A stretch of DNA of 64,000 nt, from contig NZ_FOAF01000002.1 of assembly GCF_900109575.1 (NCBI RefSeq), positions 62,001-126,000 on the forward strand. Direction: 5' to 3'. Made by a program: the position numbers and the translations under genes. Shown piece by piece: positions 36,850-45,320 of the stretch. The DNA comes from Olivibacter domesticus (GTDB taxonomy: Bacteria; Bacteroidota; Bacteroidia; Sphingobacteriales; Sphingobacteriaceae). Numbering within the stretch: the stretch's first letter is position 1; every line of letters starts with the position of its first letter. The notes under the pieces are model-generated. The model was not told the DNA's origin, searched no databases, and worked only from the letters and a program-made list of their open reading frames with translations.

Positions 36850-36900
36850 GACAAATACTGACATCCTGACTGCTAATCATTGCTTGGCAACAAATTTGTT
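36850..36900 (+). promoter_or_regulatory. Sigma-54-like promoter of grpE-dnaJ with upstream GACAAATA/CTGACA words
   Basis: TTGGCAACAAATTTGTT (36884-36900) has the sigma-54 arrangement TGGCA-N6-TTG (GG and G at -24 and -12 with correct spacing; the -11 C is T). Initiation would fall near 36910, 22 nt before the grpE ATG. Just upstream, GACAAATACTGACA (36850-36863) and another CTGACA (36807-36812) repeat words found in the inverted repeat after dnaJ. No TAnnTTTG box is seen in this gap. Confidence 0.5.
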
Positions 36901-36931
36901 CGAGCATGATTATTTTGAATGCTTTTGAATT

Positions 36932-37549
36932 ATGGAAGAACAAAACAAGAAGAACGAAAATCTTGAAGAAAATCAAAATCTCGAGAACAAAGATATTGCG
37001 GAAGAACTGGAATCCGTGAATGAGGCCCGTTTACACAATAAAGGTGAAATAGATAATTCTGATGAAACAGAAGATGTTAACCCAACCTTAAGTTTAGAAG
37101 AAAGACACAAACAGGAACTAGAAGAAGCTAATAATAAATATCTTCGTTTGTATGCAGAGTTCGATAATTATAAACGCCGCACATCGAAAGAACGTGTTGA
37201 TTTATTGCAAACGGCAGGAAAAGATGTGATAGTTGATCTATTACCCGTTCTAGATGATCTTGAACGTGCACTTAAATCGATGGAAACTGCTCAGGAAGTC
37301 CCTATTGTAAAAGAAGGGGTTGACCTGGTATTTCAAAAACTTAAATCCTCTCTTACAAAAAAAGGATTGAAAGAAATGGAATCAATTGGCAAGGAGTTTA
37401 ATGCGGACTTACAAGAAGCGATTACAAAAATACCCGCTCCTACTCAAGAATTAGTAGGAAAAGTGATTGATGAAGTGGAAAAAGGCTATTTCCTGAATGA
37501 CAAAGTTTTGCGATATGCAAAAGTAGTGGTAGGGAGTGAATCATTATAA
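36932..37549 (+). CDS. grpE: Nucleotide exchange factor GrpE
   Basis: Releases ADP from DnaK in the chaperone cycle. 205 residues: an acidic disordered N-terminal 60 residues, a long coiled coil (about 60-120, [26 protein letters not shown]) and the C-terminal beta domain with [18 protein letters not shown] and [21 protein letters not shown]. dnaJ starts 2 nt after its stop, so both are on one transcript. Confidence 0.96.
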   Translation: MEEQNKKNENLEENQNLENKDIAEELESVNEARLHNKGEIDNSDETEDVNPTLSLEERHKQELEEANNKYLRLYAEFDNYKRRTSKERVDLLQTAGKDVIVDLLPVLDDLERALKSMETAQEVPIVKEGVDLVFQKLKSSLTKKGLKEMESIGKEFNADLQEAITKIPAPTQELVGKVIDEVEKGYFLNDKVLRYAKVVVGSESL

Positions 37550-37551
37550 AA

Positions 37552-38703
37552 ATGGCAAAAAGAGATTATTACGATATATTGGGTGTTTCGAAAAACGCTG
37601 AACAAGCAGAAATTAAGTCTGCCTACCGAAAACTTGCTATAAAATATCACCCCGATAAAAATCCGGATAATAAAGAAGCAGAAGAAAAATTCAAGGAAGC
37701 CGCAGAGGCGTACGAAGTACTAAGTAATGCTGAAAAACGTCAGCGTTACGATAGATTTGGACATGCTGGTAACAGCGCCAATGGAGGATTTGGAGGCGGT
37801 GGAATGAATATGGAAGACATATTCAGTAATTTTGGAGATATATTTGGAGGTGGCAATCCATTTGAAAGTTTCTTTGGCGGTGGCGGTCAATCAAGAGGGG
37901 GCAGACGTATTATAAAAGGTACTAATCTTCGAATTAAAGTTAAGCTTACACTTGAAGAAATTGCCAAAGGGGTTGAAAAAAAGATCAAAGTAAACAAATT
38001 AGTTGTTTGCAAAACTTGCGATGGTTCGGGCGCTAAAGATAAATCATCTACTTCTACCTGCCGTACATGCGGAGGTAGTGGTAGTGTTAGAAGAGTTACC
38101 AACACTATTCTGGGCCAGATGCAAACTACGAGCACTTGCCCGACTTGTAATGGAGAAGGGGTAGAAATCACTGCAAAATGTACAACCTGTCAGGGTGAAG
38201 GACTCGTTCGCGGTGAAGAAACGATCAGTATAAACATACCGGCTGGAGTAAGCGAGGGTATGCAATTATCCATGAGTGGTAAGGGGAATGCGGCTCCTCG
38301 CGGGGGCGTACCGGGTGACTTGATAATCCTAATAGAAGAAACTCCGCATGAAGTATTAAAGCGTGATGGAATCAATGTAATATATGATCTTTACATTAGC
38401 TTTGTTGATGCAGCATTAGGATCAAGTATTGAAATTCCAACTATAGATGGAAAAGCAAAGATTAAAATAGATCCAGGTACGCAGGGTGGCAAGATTCTCC
38501 GCTTAAAAGGGAAGGGTATTCCGGAAGTAAATTCCTATCATAAAGGAGATCAATTAATATATGTGAATGTATGGACACCTAAAGCACTCTCACAAAACGA
38601 AAGAGAACAGTTAGAAAATTTACGCGAATCTCCTAATTTTAAGCCTCAACCTGGCAAACATGAAAAGAGTTTTTTTGAACGCATAAAAGAGTTTTTCGAA
38701 TAA
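37552..38703 (+). CDS. dnaJ: Chaperone DnaJ
   Basis: Co-chaperone that delivers substrates to DnaK and stimulates its ATPase. The 383 residues include the J domain (1-70) with the HPD motif (KYHPDKNP), a Gly/Phe-rich linker (about 75-115), four zinc-binding CxxCxGxG-type repeats ([32 protein letters not shown]; about 147-215) and the C-terminal substrate-binding domains. Complete type-A DnaJ. It is directly coupled to grpE. Confidence 0.97.
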   Translation: MAKRDYYDILGVSKNAEQAEIKSAYRKLAIKYHPDKNPDNKEAEEKFKEAAEAYEVLSNAEKRQRYDRFGHAGNSANGGFGGGGMNMEDIFSNFGDIFGGGNPFESFFGGGGQSRGGRRIIKGTNLRIKVKLTLEEIAKGVEKKIKVNKLVVCKTCDGSGAKDKSSTSTCRTCGGSGSVRRVTNTILGQMQTTSTCPTCNGEGVEITAKCTTCQGEGLVRGEETISINIPAGVSEGMQLSMSGKGNAAPRGGVPGDLIILIEETPHEVLKRDGINVIYDLYISFVDAALGSSIEIPTIDGKAKIKIDPGTQGGKILRLKGKGIPEVNSYHKGDQLIYVNVWTPKALSQNEREQLENLRESPNFKPQPGKHEKSFFERIKEFFE

Positions 38704-38722
38704 TAATTTTATTACGAGACAT

Positions 38723-38770
38723 AAAAGAAAAAAGCACCAGGTGTAAAAAACCATGGTGCTTTTTTCTTTT
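38723..38770 (+). terminator. Terminator after dnaJ
   Basis: A 17-bp perfect stem, arms 38723-38739 and 38754-38770 (core AAGCACCA/TGGTGCTT), ending in a T-rich arm. Confidence 0.92.
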
Positions 38771-38775
38771 ATGCG

Positions 38776-38818
38776 CTGACTATTTGTCGGATGCTGACAA
38801 ATTTAGACAAATAGTCAG
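38776..38818. repeat. 13-bp perfect inverted repeat, candidate activator site
   Basis: CTGACTATTTGTC (38776-38788) and GACAAATAGTCAG (38806-38818) around 17 nt that contain another CTGACAAAT. It lies about 170 bp upstream of a sigma-54-like promoter, a normal distance for an enhancer-binding protein. It has no T tract and follows a complete terminator, so it is unlikely to be a second terminator. Confidence 0.55.
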
Positions 38819-38970
38819 ATTCGTAATACACCGACAGGTGAAAAAGTTTTGTCAAAATTAAAACATATCGTCTTTAAATGAATAAGTTACAAAAAACAGC
38901 CATATAGATATATTTAAAGCCAGCTTTTATTTTATTCGATTAAATGATCAAAATAGATTTTTAATTTAAC

Positions 38971-38987
38971 TTGGCATAAACATTGAC
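38971..38987 (+). promoter_or_regulatory. Sigma-54-like promoter of the barrel protein gene
   Basis: TTGGCATAAACATTGAC fits TGGCA-N6-TTG with GG and G at the right spacing (the -11 C is A). The start would be near 38997, giving a 54-nt leader to the ATG at 39051. I find no TAnnTTTG box between here and the gene. Confidence 0.45.
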
Positions 38988-39050
38988 TTAACAAATCAGA
39001 TAGTCAAACAAAATATAGCTATCGATAAACGTTAACAAAATATATTAAAC

Positions 39051-39638
39051 ATGAGAAAATTATTCTTAACTCTTACAGCAGCTGTTGCTTTAACTTTCGC
39101 CGCAAATGCGCAGACCGAAAAAGGTAAATTATTTTTAGGGGGTTCCGTTGGTTATAATTATAACAAGGTTAACGGTACTGAACAATCAACACAAGGCTTC
39201 AATATCACACCAAGCATTGGTTACTTTATAAGTGATAATTTTGCTATTGGTACAAGTGTTGGTTATGGTTATAGTAAAGCGTCGGATGGAGATTTAGACA
39301 GAAAATATAATACCATTAATGTTGCACCATTTGCAAGGGCTTATAAAGGGAATGAGACCTTCAAATTTTTCGGTCAGCTTTCTGCTCCTATGTCTTGGGG
39401 AAATGTAAAAGAAAACGGCACAAAAACACAAACAGTGGCTCATTATGGTGCTCAGTTATCTCCAGGTATTGCATTTTTCCCACATAAAAATGTTGGTTTA
39501 GAATTAAGCGTACGTGGATTATATTATGGAAATGATAGAATTAAGGATGAAAATAGTGGTGCTAAATCAATTCAAAATTCTTTTGGATTAGCAAGTGATT
39601 TCTTTGCTCCTCAACTTGGCGTGCAATTTTATTTCTAA
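39051..39638 (+). CDS. Outer-membrane beta-barrel protein
   Basis: 195 residues with a clear signal peptide ending ANA-Q (about residue 20), then short amphipathic strands rich in Gly, Tyr and Asn (GKLFLGGSVGYNYNK, FAIGTSVGYGYSKA, VGLELSVRGLYYG) and a C-terminal strand ending LGVQFYF, the aromatic end recognised by the BAM machine. It is an 8-strand OmpA/OmpX-like small porin or adhesin of unknown function. A strong terminator follows. Confidence 0.85.
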   Translation: MRKLFLTLTAAVALTFAANAQTEKGKLFLGGSVGYNYNKVNGTEQSTQGFNITPSIGYFISDNFAIGTSVGYGYSKASDGDLDRKYNTINVAPFARAYKGNETFKFFGQLSAPMSWGNVKENGTKTQTVAHYGAQLSPGIAFFPHKNVGLELSVRGLYYGNDRIKDENSGAKSIQNSFGLASDFFAPQLGVQFYF

Positions 39639-39659
39639 CATTTTTACACATTAGACTAA

Positions 39660-39694
39660 CAAAAGGGGTAAGTTATTTCAGCTTACCCCTTTTG
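39660..39694 (+). terminator. Terminator after the barrel gene
   Basis: CAAAAGGGGTAAG (39660-39672) pairs with CTTACCCCTTTTG (39682-39694), a 13-bp perfect stem. Confidence 0.9.
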
Positions 39695-39758
39695 CCATTT
39701 ATAATAAGATTTGTAACAAAAATCTTTTAAGGGTATCTAAACTTGCAAATAACTGCGC

Positions 39759-40673
39759 ATGTTAGAGATTAACAATATTGTAAAGCAATATGCCCAACAC
39801 CGGGCTTTAGACGACATATCACTTTCTATAAAAAGAGGAACAATCTTTGGCTTATTAGGGCCTAATGGCGCAGGCAAAACTTCCCTTATTAGAATAATAA
39901 CACAAATAACGGGTCCAGATAGTGGAAGTATTCTTTTTAATGGGGAACATCTGAATCCACAACATATAGAGAAAATAGGTTATTTGCCAGAAGAAAGAGG
40001 ATTATATAAAAAGATGCAAATTGGTGATCAAATGCTTTATTTAGCTCAGTTAAAGGGTCTTTCGAAAGAAGAAGCAAAGCGAAGGATTAAGCACTGGTTT
40101 GAAAAAATGGAAATGCAAACGTGGTGGAACAAAAAGGTAGAAGATCTTAGCAAAGGGATGCAACAGAAAGTACAATTTGTGGCAACCGTTCTTCACCAAC
40201 CTGAATTATTAATTCTTGATGAGCCTTTTTCGGGATTTGATCCGGTAAATGCGGATTTGATAAAAAGCGAAATTCTTGAGTTGCATAATAATGGAACAAC
40301 AATAATTTTCTCAACACATAGAATGGAATCGGTTGAAGAATTATGCGACAACATCGCGTTAATTAATAAATCAAAGAAAATTCTGGATGGCTCTCTAGTT
40401 GAAATTAAAAATAGCTACCGTGAAAATAAATTCAAAATCGTCTATCATAGTCAAGAAGATTCAATTCCAATTAACTACGCTCTATTTATTGTCGAATATA
40501 ACAAAAGGGTTGATCACACCACTACCCTATTCATTAAAATTTTGGAAGATAAAACCATCAATGAAATATTAAGCTATTTACTGGAAAAGGTGGAGATTCG
40601 ACACGTTGAAGAAATTATTCCGTCTATTCACGATATTTTTGTCAAAGAAGTGACTACCAATCGTCTTAATTAG
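39759..40673 (+). CDS. ABC transporter ATP-binding protein (NatA-like)
   Basis: Cytoplasmic ATPase of an ABC-2 type exporter. 304 residues with Walker A GPNGAGKTS (about 35-43), signature LSKGMQQKVQ, Walker B LLILDEPFSGFDP, switch H in STHRME, and a C-terminal extension of the DUF4162 type (about 225-300). This pattern is closest to NatA of the NatAB sodium exporters, but the substrate is not certain. The permease gene follows after 6 nt. Confidence 0.88.
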   Translation: MLEINNIVKQYAQHRALDDISLSIKRGTIFGLLGPNGAGKTSLIRIITQITGPDSGSILFNGEHLNPQHIEKIGYLPEERGLYKKMQIGDQMLYLAQLKGLSKEEAKRRIKHWFEKMEMQTWWNKKVEDLSKGMQQKVQFVATVLHQPELLILDEPFSGFDPVNADLIKSEILELHNNGTTIIFSTHRMESVEELCDNIALINKSKKILDGSLVEIKNSYRENKFKIVYHSQEDSIPINYALFIVEYNKRVDHTTTLFIKILEDKTINEILSYLLEKVEIRHVEEIIPSIHDIFVKEVTTNRLN

Positions 40674-40679
40674 ATTCTC

Positions 40680-41996
40680 ATGAATAAAATACTACTTATT
40701 ATCCAACGTGAATATTTAAGTCGGGTTAGAAAAAAATCATTCTTACTAACAACCTTTTTAGTGCCACTACTTTTTATTGGCATGTATGCTATTATCTTTT
40801 ACGTCGCACTCAATAATCAAGAACCAACTACCCAGGTACAGGTTATTGACGATTCAGGCTTCATAATCAATGAACTAAAAGATACCGATCATTTAATATT
40901 TACCAAAGCTAATGGCTCAACGGGAACGGTTAAGAAGGATTTAGAAAAGGGCGAAAAAAACACCATTTTATTGCTTATCCCTCCCGATGTAGCGTCTTCA
41001 CAAGTTGTTGAATTATACGATACAGAAAAAAAAGGCATAAGAACCATCAACGATATTGAAAACCAACTAAATGATATATTAAAATCTAAAGCATTGAAAG
41101 ATGCTGGGATAGATACTAAAATTTTAAACAGCATAAAACCAGCTATTACCGTAAAGTCAAAAGAACTTACTGTTGAAGGAGAGAGAGATAGTAGTGTTGG
41201 GGCGGCTATTGGCGTAAGCTTTGGTCTTTCTATACTGATTTATTTATCACTTTTTCTTTACGGAAGCCAGGTAATGCGAGGCATTATTGAAGAAAAAAGT
41301 AATAGAATAGTTGAAGTGATTATATCATCAGTTAAACCTTTTCAATTAATGATGGGAAAAATCGTTGGTATAGGATTAGTAGGAGTTACCCAATTTGTGT
41401 TATGGATTGTTTTATCTGTTGGGATGCTTGGTGTTGCAGGAACAGTAATGATGGATAAAAATATTTCAACGGAAATCAGCGAAACGAAACACATGAGTGA
41501 TACCAAAGACGATTATAAAACCCCAAGTGGTTCCCCTATTAATGGTTTAATTAAGAATATTAAAACCGTTGATTACCCTTATGTAATAAGTTCATTTTTG
41601 ATTTATTTTATTGGGGGGTACTTGCTTTACAGTGCATTATTTGCGATGGTAGGTTCGGCAGTAGATAGTGAAACCGAAACCCAGCAATTTATGCTTCCCA
41701 TCATTATGCCACTACTCTTTACCTATATGCTGTCTTTCTCTGTATTAATAAATAATCCCCATGGTTCTTTAGCTTTTTGGTTGAGCATGATTCCCTTTAC
41801 TTCTCCCATCGGCATGTTAGTACGCATTCCATTTGGGGTGCCCACATGGCAATTGATACTATCAATCGTATTGTTAGTAATAGGTTTTGTTGGCACTACT
41901 TATGTAGCGGCAAGAGTTTATAGAGTAGGTATATTAATGTATGGAAAGAAAGCAAGTTATAAAGAGCTTTTCAAATGGTTTAAATACAAAGGATAG
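40680..41996 (+). CDS. ABC-2 type permease (NatB-like)
   Basis: Membrane partner of the preceding ATPase. 438 residues: one N-terminal helix (about 20-44), a 130-residue extracytoplasmic domain, then a cluster of five helices (about 170-420), including GSQVMRGIIEEKSNRIVEVIISSVKPFQLMMGKIVG, the hallmark of ABC2_membrane_3/NatB proteins. Between helices an extracytoplasmic or cytoplasmic loop (about 260-295) is Lys/Asp-rich. The substrate is unknown. Confidence 0.87.
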   Translation: MNKILLIIQREYLSRVRKKSFLLTTFLVPLLFIGMYAIIFYVALNNQEPTTQVQVIDDSGFIINELKDTDHLIFTKANGSTGTVKKDLEKGEKNTILLLIPPDVASSQVVELYDTEKKGIRTINDIENQLNDILKSKALKDAGIDTKILNSIKPAITVKSKELTVEGERDSSVGAAIGVSFGLSILIYLSLFLYGSQVMRGIIEEKSNRIVEVIISSVKPFQLMMGKIVGIGLVGVTQFVLWIVLSVGMLGVAGTVMMDKNISTEISETKHMSDTKDDYKTPSGSPINGLIKNIKTVDYPYVISSFLIYFIGGYLLYSALFAMVGSAVDSETETQQFMLPIIMPLLFTYMLSFSVLINNPHGSLAFWLSMIPFTSPIGMLVRIPFGVPTWQLILSIVLLVIGFVGTTYVAARVYRVGILMYGKKASYKELFKWFKYKG

Positions 41997-42059
41997 TCAA
42001 ACTTATTTACCTAAAATTAGGAAAGTAAATAAAATTAGGGCAATTTTGCCAGCGTTTTA

Positions 42060-42686
42060 ATGGTAAATAAATATATGAGCATAAACACTTTAGAAAAATT
42101 ATCGATACTTAAAGAAAAAACAGCGGGAAAATACAAAGCACTGTTATACGATTGTGATGGCACATTAGCTGATAATATGCTTGCACACAAGCTATCATAT
42201 AAAGAGGCTGCAGCCAAATATGGAATAGACCTTGACACAAATATTATTGACGAACTAGCTGGCTGGCCCACACTTTTAGTTGCTGAAGAGATAAGCAAAA
42301 GATATCAAACTTATTTACCTGATACTTTTTCAAAGGAAAAAACAGCCGTTTTTTTCGATAGATATATAGAAAGAACGGAGCCTATTGCTTTTGTGACAGA
42401 GCATTTAAAGAGCAATTTTGGTAAAGCACTTATTGGAGTTGTATCCGGAGGAAGCCGAAGGACTGTTCAAAAAACGCTATCCGTACTTGGTTTAACAGAT
42501 TATATAGATGTGCTCATATGCGCTGGCGAAACCCCTAATGGAAAACCGTATCCTGATCCATTCTTGGCTGCAGCAAAAACGCTGGAAGTTGATCCCAGTG
42601 AGTGCATGGTTTTTGAAGATGGAGATCCTGGTGTTACCGCTGCCATAGCAGCTGGCATGGATTGGGTAAGGATTGATAAAATCTAG
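42060..42686 (+). CDS. HAD-superfamily hydrolase (beta-phosphoglucomutase-like)
   Basis: 208-residue cytoplasmic phosphatase or phosphomutase. Motif I is YDCDGTLADNM, motif II VVSGGSRRTV, motif III the Lys of NGKPYPDPF, and motif IV VFEDGDPGVTAA. A helical cap sits between motif I and II, as in the beta-PGM/GPH group. The start could also be the ATG 15 nt downstream (42075). The substrate cannot be told. Single gene. Confidence 0.85.
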   Translation: MVNKYMSINTLEKLSILKEKTAGKYKALLYDCDGTLADNMLAHKLSYKEAAAKYGIDLDTNIIDELAGWPTLLVAEEISKRYQTYLPDTFSKEKTAVFFDRYIERTEPIAFVTEHLKSNFGKALIGVVSGGSRRTVQKTLSVLGLTDYIDVLICAGETPNGKPYPDPFLAAAKTLEVDPSECMVFEDGDPGVTAAIAAGMDWVRIDKI

Positions 42687-42909
42687 TAAGTAGTATCTTT
42701 ATCATCAATATTTCTCTTGAAGATAAGCTTACAGACCTTCTAAACTCTTTGCGTATACACTCCCAAAGACGTTCATATCAACAATTAGTGAAAAGGCTAT
42801 TGTATATACATTTATAAGCCTATATTCGTGCATGCGTTTTAAACAACCTAACGCAAGTATTTAACATTTTTTTGCATTTATTTAACAGTCATTTTAAGAT
42901 ATTTACTGC

Positions 42910-45240
42910 ATGTTCAGGAGAATTAAAAATAAGTTTCTTCGCTATATTCTTATCTTCATATACTTTATCGTCATTTTTCTATGTTCGATAGAGTTGAATT
43001 TTTTAGGACTTTTTGGTTATTCTCCAACAGTTAAAGATATCGAAGCTCCCACATTGCATGTAGCATCAGAACTTTATACTGCGGATGGCAAACTAATTGG
43101 TCGTTACTTTAAGGAGAATAGATCACCAGTAGTTTACGATAGCATTTCTAAAAATATCGTAAATGCTTTAGTTGCAACGGAAGATATCAGATTTTTCCGT
43201 CATAGTGGTGTTGACTTTTTCGCCGTAGTGTCGAGTGTTGTTTCCACCGCAACCGGCGATAAGAGAGGCGGTAGCACTATCACACAGCAATTAGCAAAAA
43301 ACTTATTCAGAACACGTTATAACCAGTCGTCTGGTATACTCGGAAAAATACCGGGTATGAGAATGCTTATCATCAAAATAAAGGAGTGGTATACTGCATT
43401 GAAATTAGAACGGAAATATAGTAAAGAGGATATTCTTACTATGTACCTTAATACCGTTTCTTTCGGCAATAACACATATGGTATAAAAACTGCTTCCAAA
43501 CGTTACTTTAATCAAAACACAAATGACCTAACGGCTCCTCAGGCAGCTTTATTGATTGGCATGCTGAAGGCTACCACCTTATATAATCCGGTGCGTAATC
43601 CGGAGAAATCCATCCAAAGGCGCAATGTGGTATTGTCGCAGATGCAGAAGGCTAAATTTTTAAGTGCCGGGCAATACAAGGAATACATAAACTCACCTTT
43701 AAATTTGAGTCTCGGCACCATTGGGGAAGAGGGAAAGGAAGATTCCTATTTACGTGGAGCAGCCGAAAGAGCCATAGAAAAATGGTGTGAAGAAAATGGT
43801 TATGATCTCTATGAAGATGGCCTTAAGATCTATACAACAATAGATTCCCGGTTACAACAATATGCAGAAGAAGCTGCTTATGATCAAATGTCCATTTTAC
43901 AAAACCGATTGGAAAAGACCTGGGGAAAAGAGGAGCCATGGCGAGATTCAAAAGGAGAAGTAATCGAAAACTTCTTAGAGAACCTTGCAAAAAAACTTCC
44001 TATTTATGAATTCTTAAGTAAAAAGTTTAATAAAAATATCGATAGTATAAATTTCCACTTGAATAAGCCAAAGCAAATGGAAGTTTTTACATGGGATGGA
44101 ATGAAAAAAGTGGAACTCTCCACAATAGATTCCTTGGCACACTACGCCAAATTTCTAAATACCGGTATGATGGCTATGGATCCCTATACTTCTGAAATAA
44201 AAGTATGGGTGGGTGGCATAAATCACCATTATTACAAATATGACCATGTAAACCAGGCTAAAAGGCAGGCTGGATCAACATTTAAACCTTTCGCTTATCT
44301 CACGGCTTTGGAGCAAGGTATGTCACCTTGCGATAAATTTGTTGATAAGGCGGTTACGATTAATTATGTAGAAAAGGGCGAAAAAAAAACTTGGGAACCC
44401 AAAAATGCTGATTGGAAATTTACCGGCCTGAACATGTCTTTAAGATGGGCCATGGGTCGATCTATTAATTCTGTTACCGCGCAGGTTACTGAAAAAGTTG
44501 GCTGGGATAATGTAGTAAAAGCAGCGCATAAATGCGGCATTACCAGTCATTTAGCATCCGTTCCATCGGTAAGTTTAGGATCAAATGATGTAACAGTATT
44601 TGAAATGGTAAGTGCCTATTCAACCTTTCTAAATAAAGGGAATCACGCCAGCCCCATACTAGTAAAAAAAATCACCGATCAAGATGGTAAGGTGTTGATT
44701 GAGTACCACACAACACCTAAGCGTGTATTGAGCGAAGAGATTGCTTGGTTAATGACTTATATGCTCCGAGGCACTATGGAGGAACCTGGAGGTACTTCCC
44801 AGGCATTGTGGGAATGGGATTTATGGAAAAAGGGTAATCAAATTGGTGGAAAGACAGGTACATCCTCTGACTATGTTGATGGCTGGTATATGGGTATTAC
44901 AAATAATTTAGTGACGGGTGTATGGGTTGGAAATGATGAGAGAAGTATACATTTCAAAAATTCGGCAACAGGAGAAGGGTCGCGTACCGCTCTTCCAATT
45001 TTTGCAAAATTCATGGAAAAACTCTATCATGACCCTAATAGCGGTTATACATATGCGCCTTTACCTGAGCCAACAGTAACGATAAGTAGAGAATATAAAT
45101 GCCCTAGTCCTAGAATAGTTATTCCAGATAGTACGAAAACTGATAGTCTGGAAAGTGGTATATTACCTTTACTAAATCCGCTTCAGGACGATGAAGAAAT
45201 GAACCGTATAAATGAACAACTTCAGCCAATCAAAAATTAA
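42910..45240 (+). CDS. Penicillin-binding protein 1A (bifunctional)
   Basis: Class A PBP that polymerises and cross-links peptidoglycan on the outer face of the inner membrane. 776 residues: an N-terminal anchor (about 10-33), a GT51 glycosyltransferase domain with ATEDIRFFRHSGVD (catalytic Glu) and GGSTITQQLAKNLF, and a transpeptidase domain with SxxK (SGSTFK-like: AGSTFKPF), SxN (GRSINS) and KTG (GGKTGTSSDYVDGWYMG). All catalytic motifs are intact. The C terminus is a short proline- and acidic-rich tail. Confidence 0.95.
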   Translation: MFRRIKNKFLRYILIFIYFIVIFLCSIELNFLGLFGYSPTVKDIEAPTLHVASELYTADGKLIGRYFKENRSPVVYDSISKNIVNALVATEDIRFFRHSGVDFFAVVSSVVSTATGDKRGGSTITQQLAKNLFRTRYNQSSGILGKIPGMRMLIIKIKEWYTALKLERKYSKEDILTMYLNTVSFGNNTYGIKTASKRYFNQNTNDLTAPQAALLIGMLKATTLYNPVRNPEKSIQRRNVVLSQMQKAKFLSAGQYKEYINSPLNLSLGTIGEEGKEDSYLRGAAERAIEKWCEENGYDLYEDGLKIYTTIDSRLQQYAEEAAYDQMSILQNRLEKTWGKEEPWRDSKGEVIENFLENLAKKLPIYEFLSKKFNKNIDSINFHLNKPKQMEVFTWDGMKKVELSTIDSLAHYAKFLNTGMMAMDPYTSEIKVWVGGINHHYYKYDHVNQAKRQAGSTFKPFAYLTALEQGMSPCDKFVDKAVTINYVEKGEKKTWEPKNADWKFTGLNMSLRWAMGRSINSVTAQVTEKVGWDNVVKAAHKCGITSHLASVPSVSLGSNDVTVFEMVSAYSTFLNKGNHASPILVKKITDQDGKVLIEYHTTPKRVLSEEIAWLMTYMLRGTMEEPGGTSQALWEWDLWKKGNQIGGKTGTSSDYVDGWYMGITNNLVTGVWVGNDERSIHFKNSATGEGSRTALPIFAKFMEKLYHDPNSGYTYAPLPEPTVTISREYKCPSPRIVIPDSTKTDSLESGILPLLNPLQDDEEMNRINEQLQPIKN

Positions 45241-45320
45241 AGTTAAGCTCAGTCCGAAACGGTTTGCGTAAATAGTTCTTAAACATTATTTTAGTAATCA
45301 AATTGTACCTAAGCAATCGT

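Larger units (their letters stand above)
38704..39050 (+). other. 347-bp region between dnaJ and the barrel gene
   Basis: No ORF. It contains in order the dnaJ terminator (38723-38770), a perfect 13-bp inverted repeat (38776-38818), and a sigma-54-like promoter (38971-38987) for the following outer-membrane protein gene. Confidence 0.7.

Noticed and set aside
38776-38818. The 13-bp inverted repeat as a second dnaJ terminator
   Set aside because: A complete terminator precedes it by 5 nt, there is no T tract, and the loop is long; an activator site fits better.
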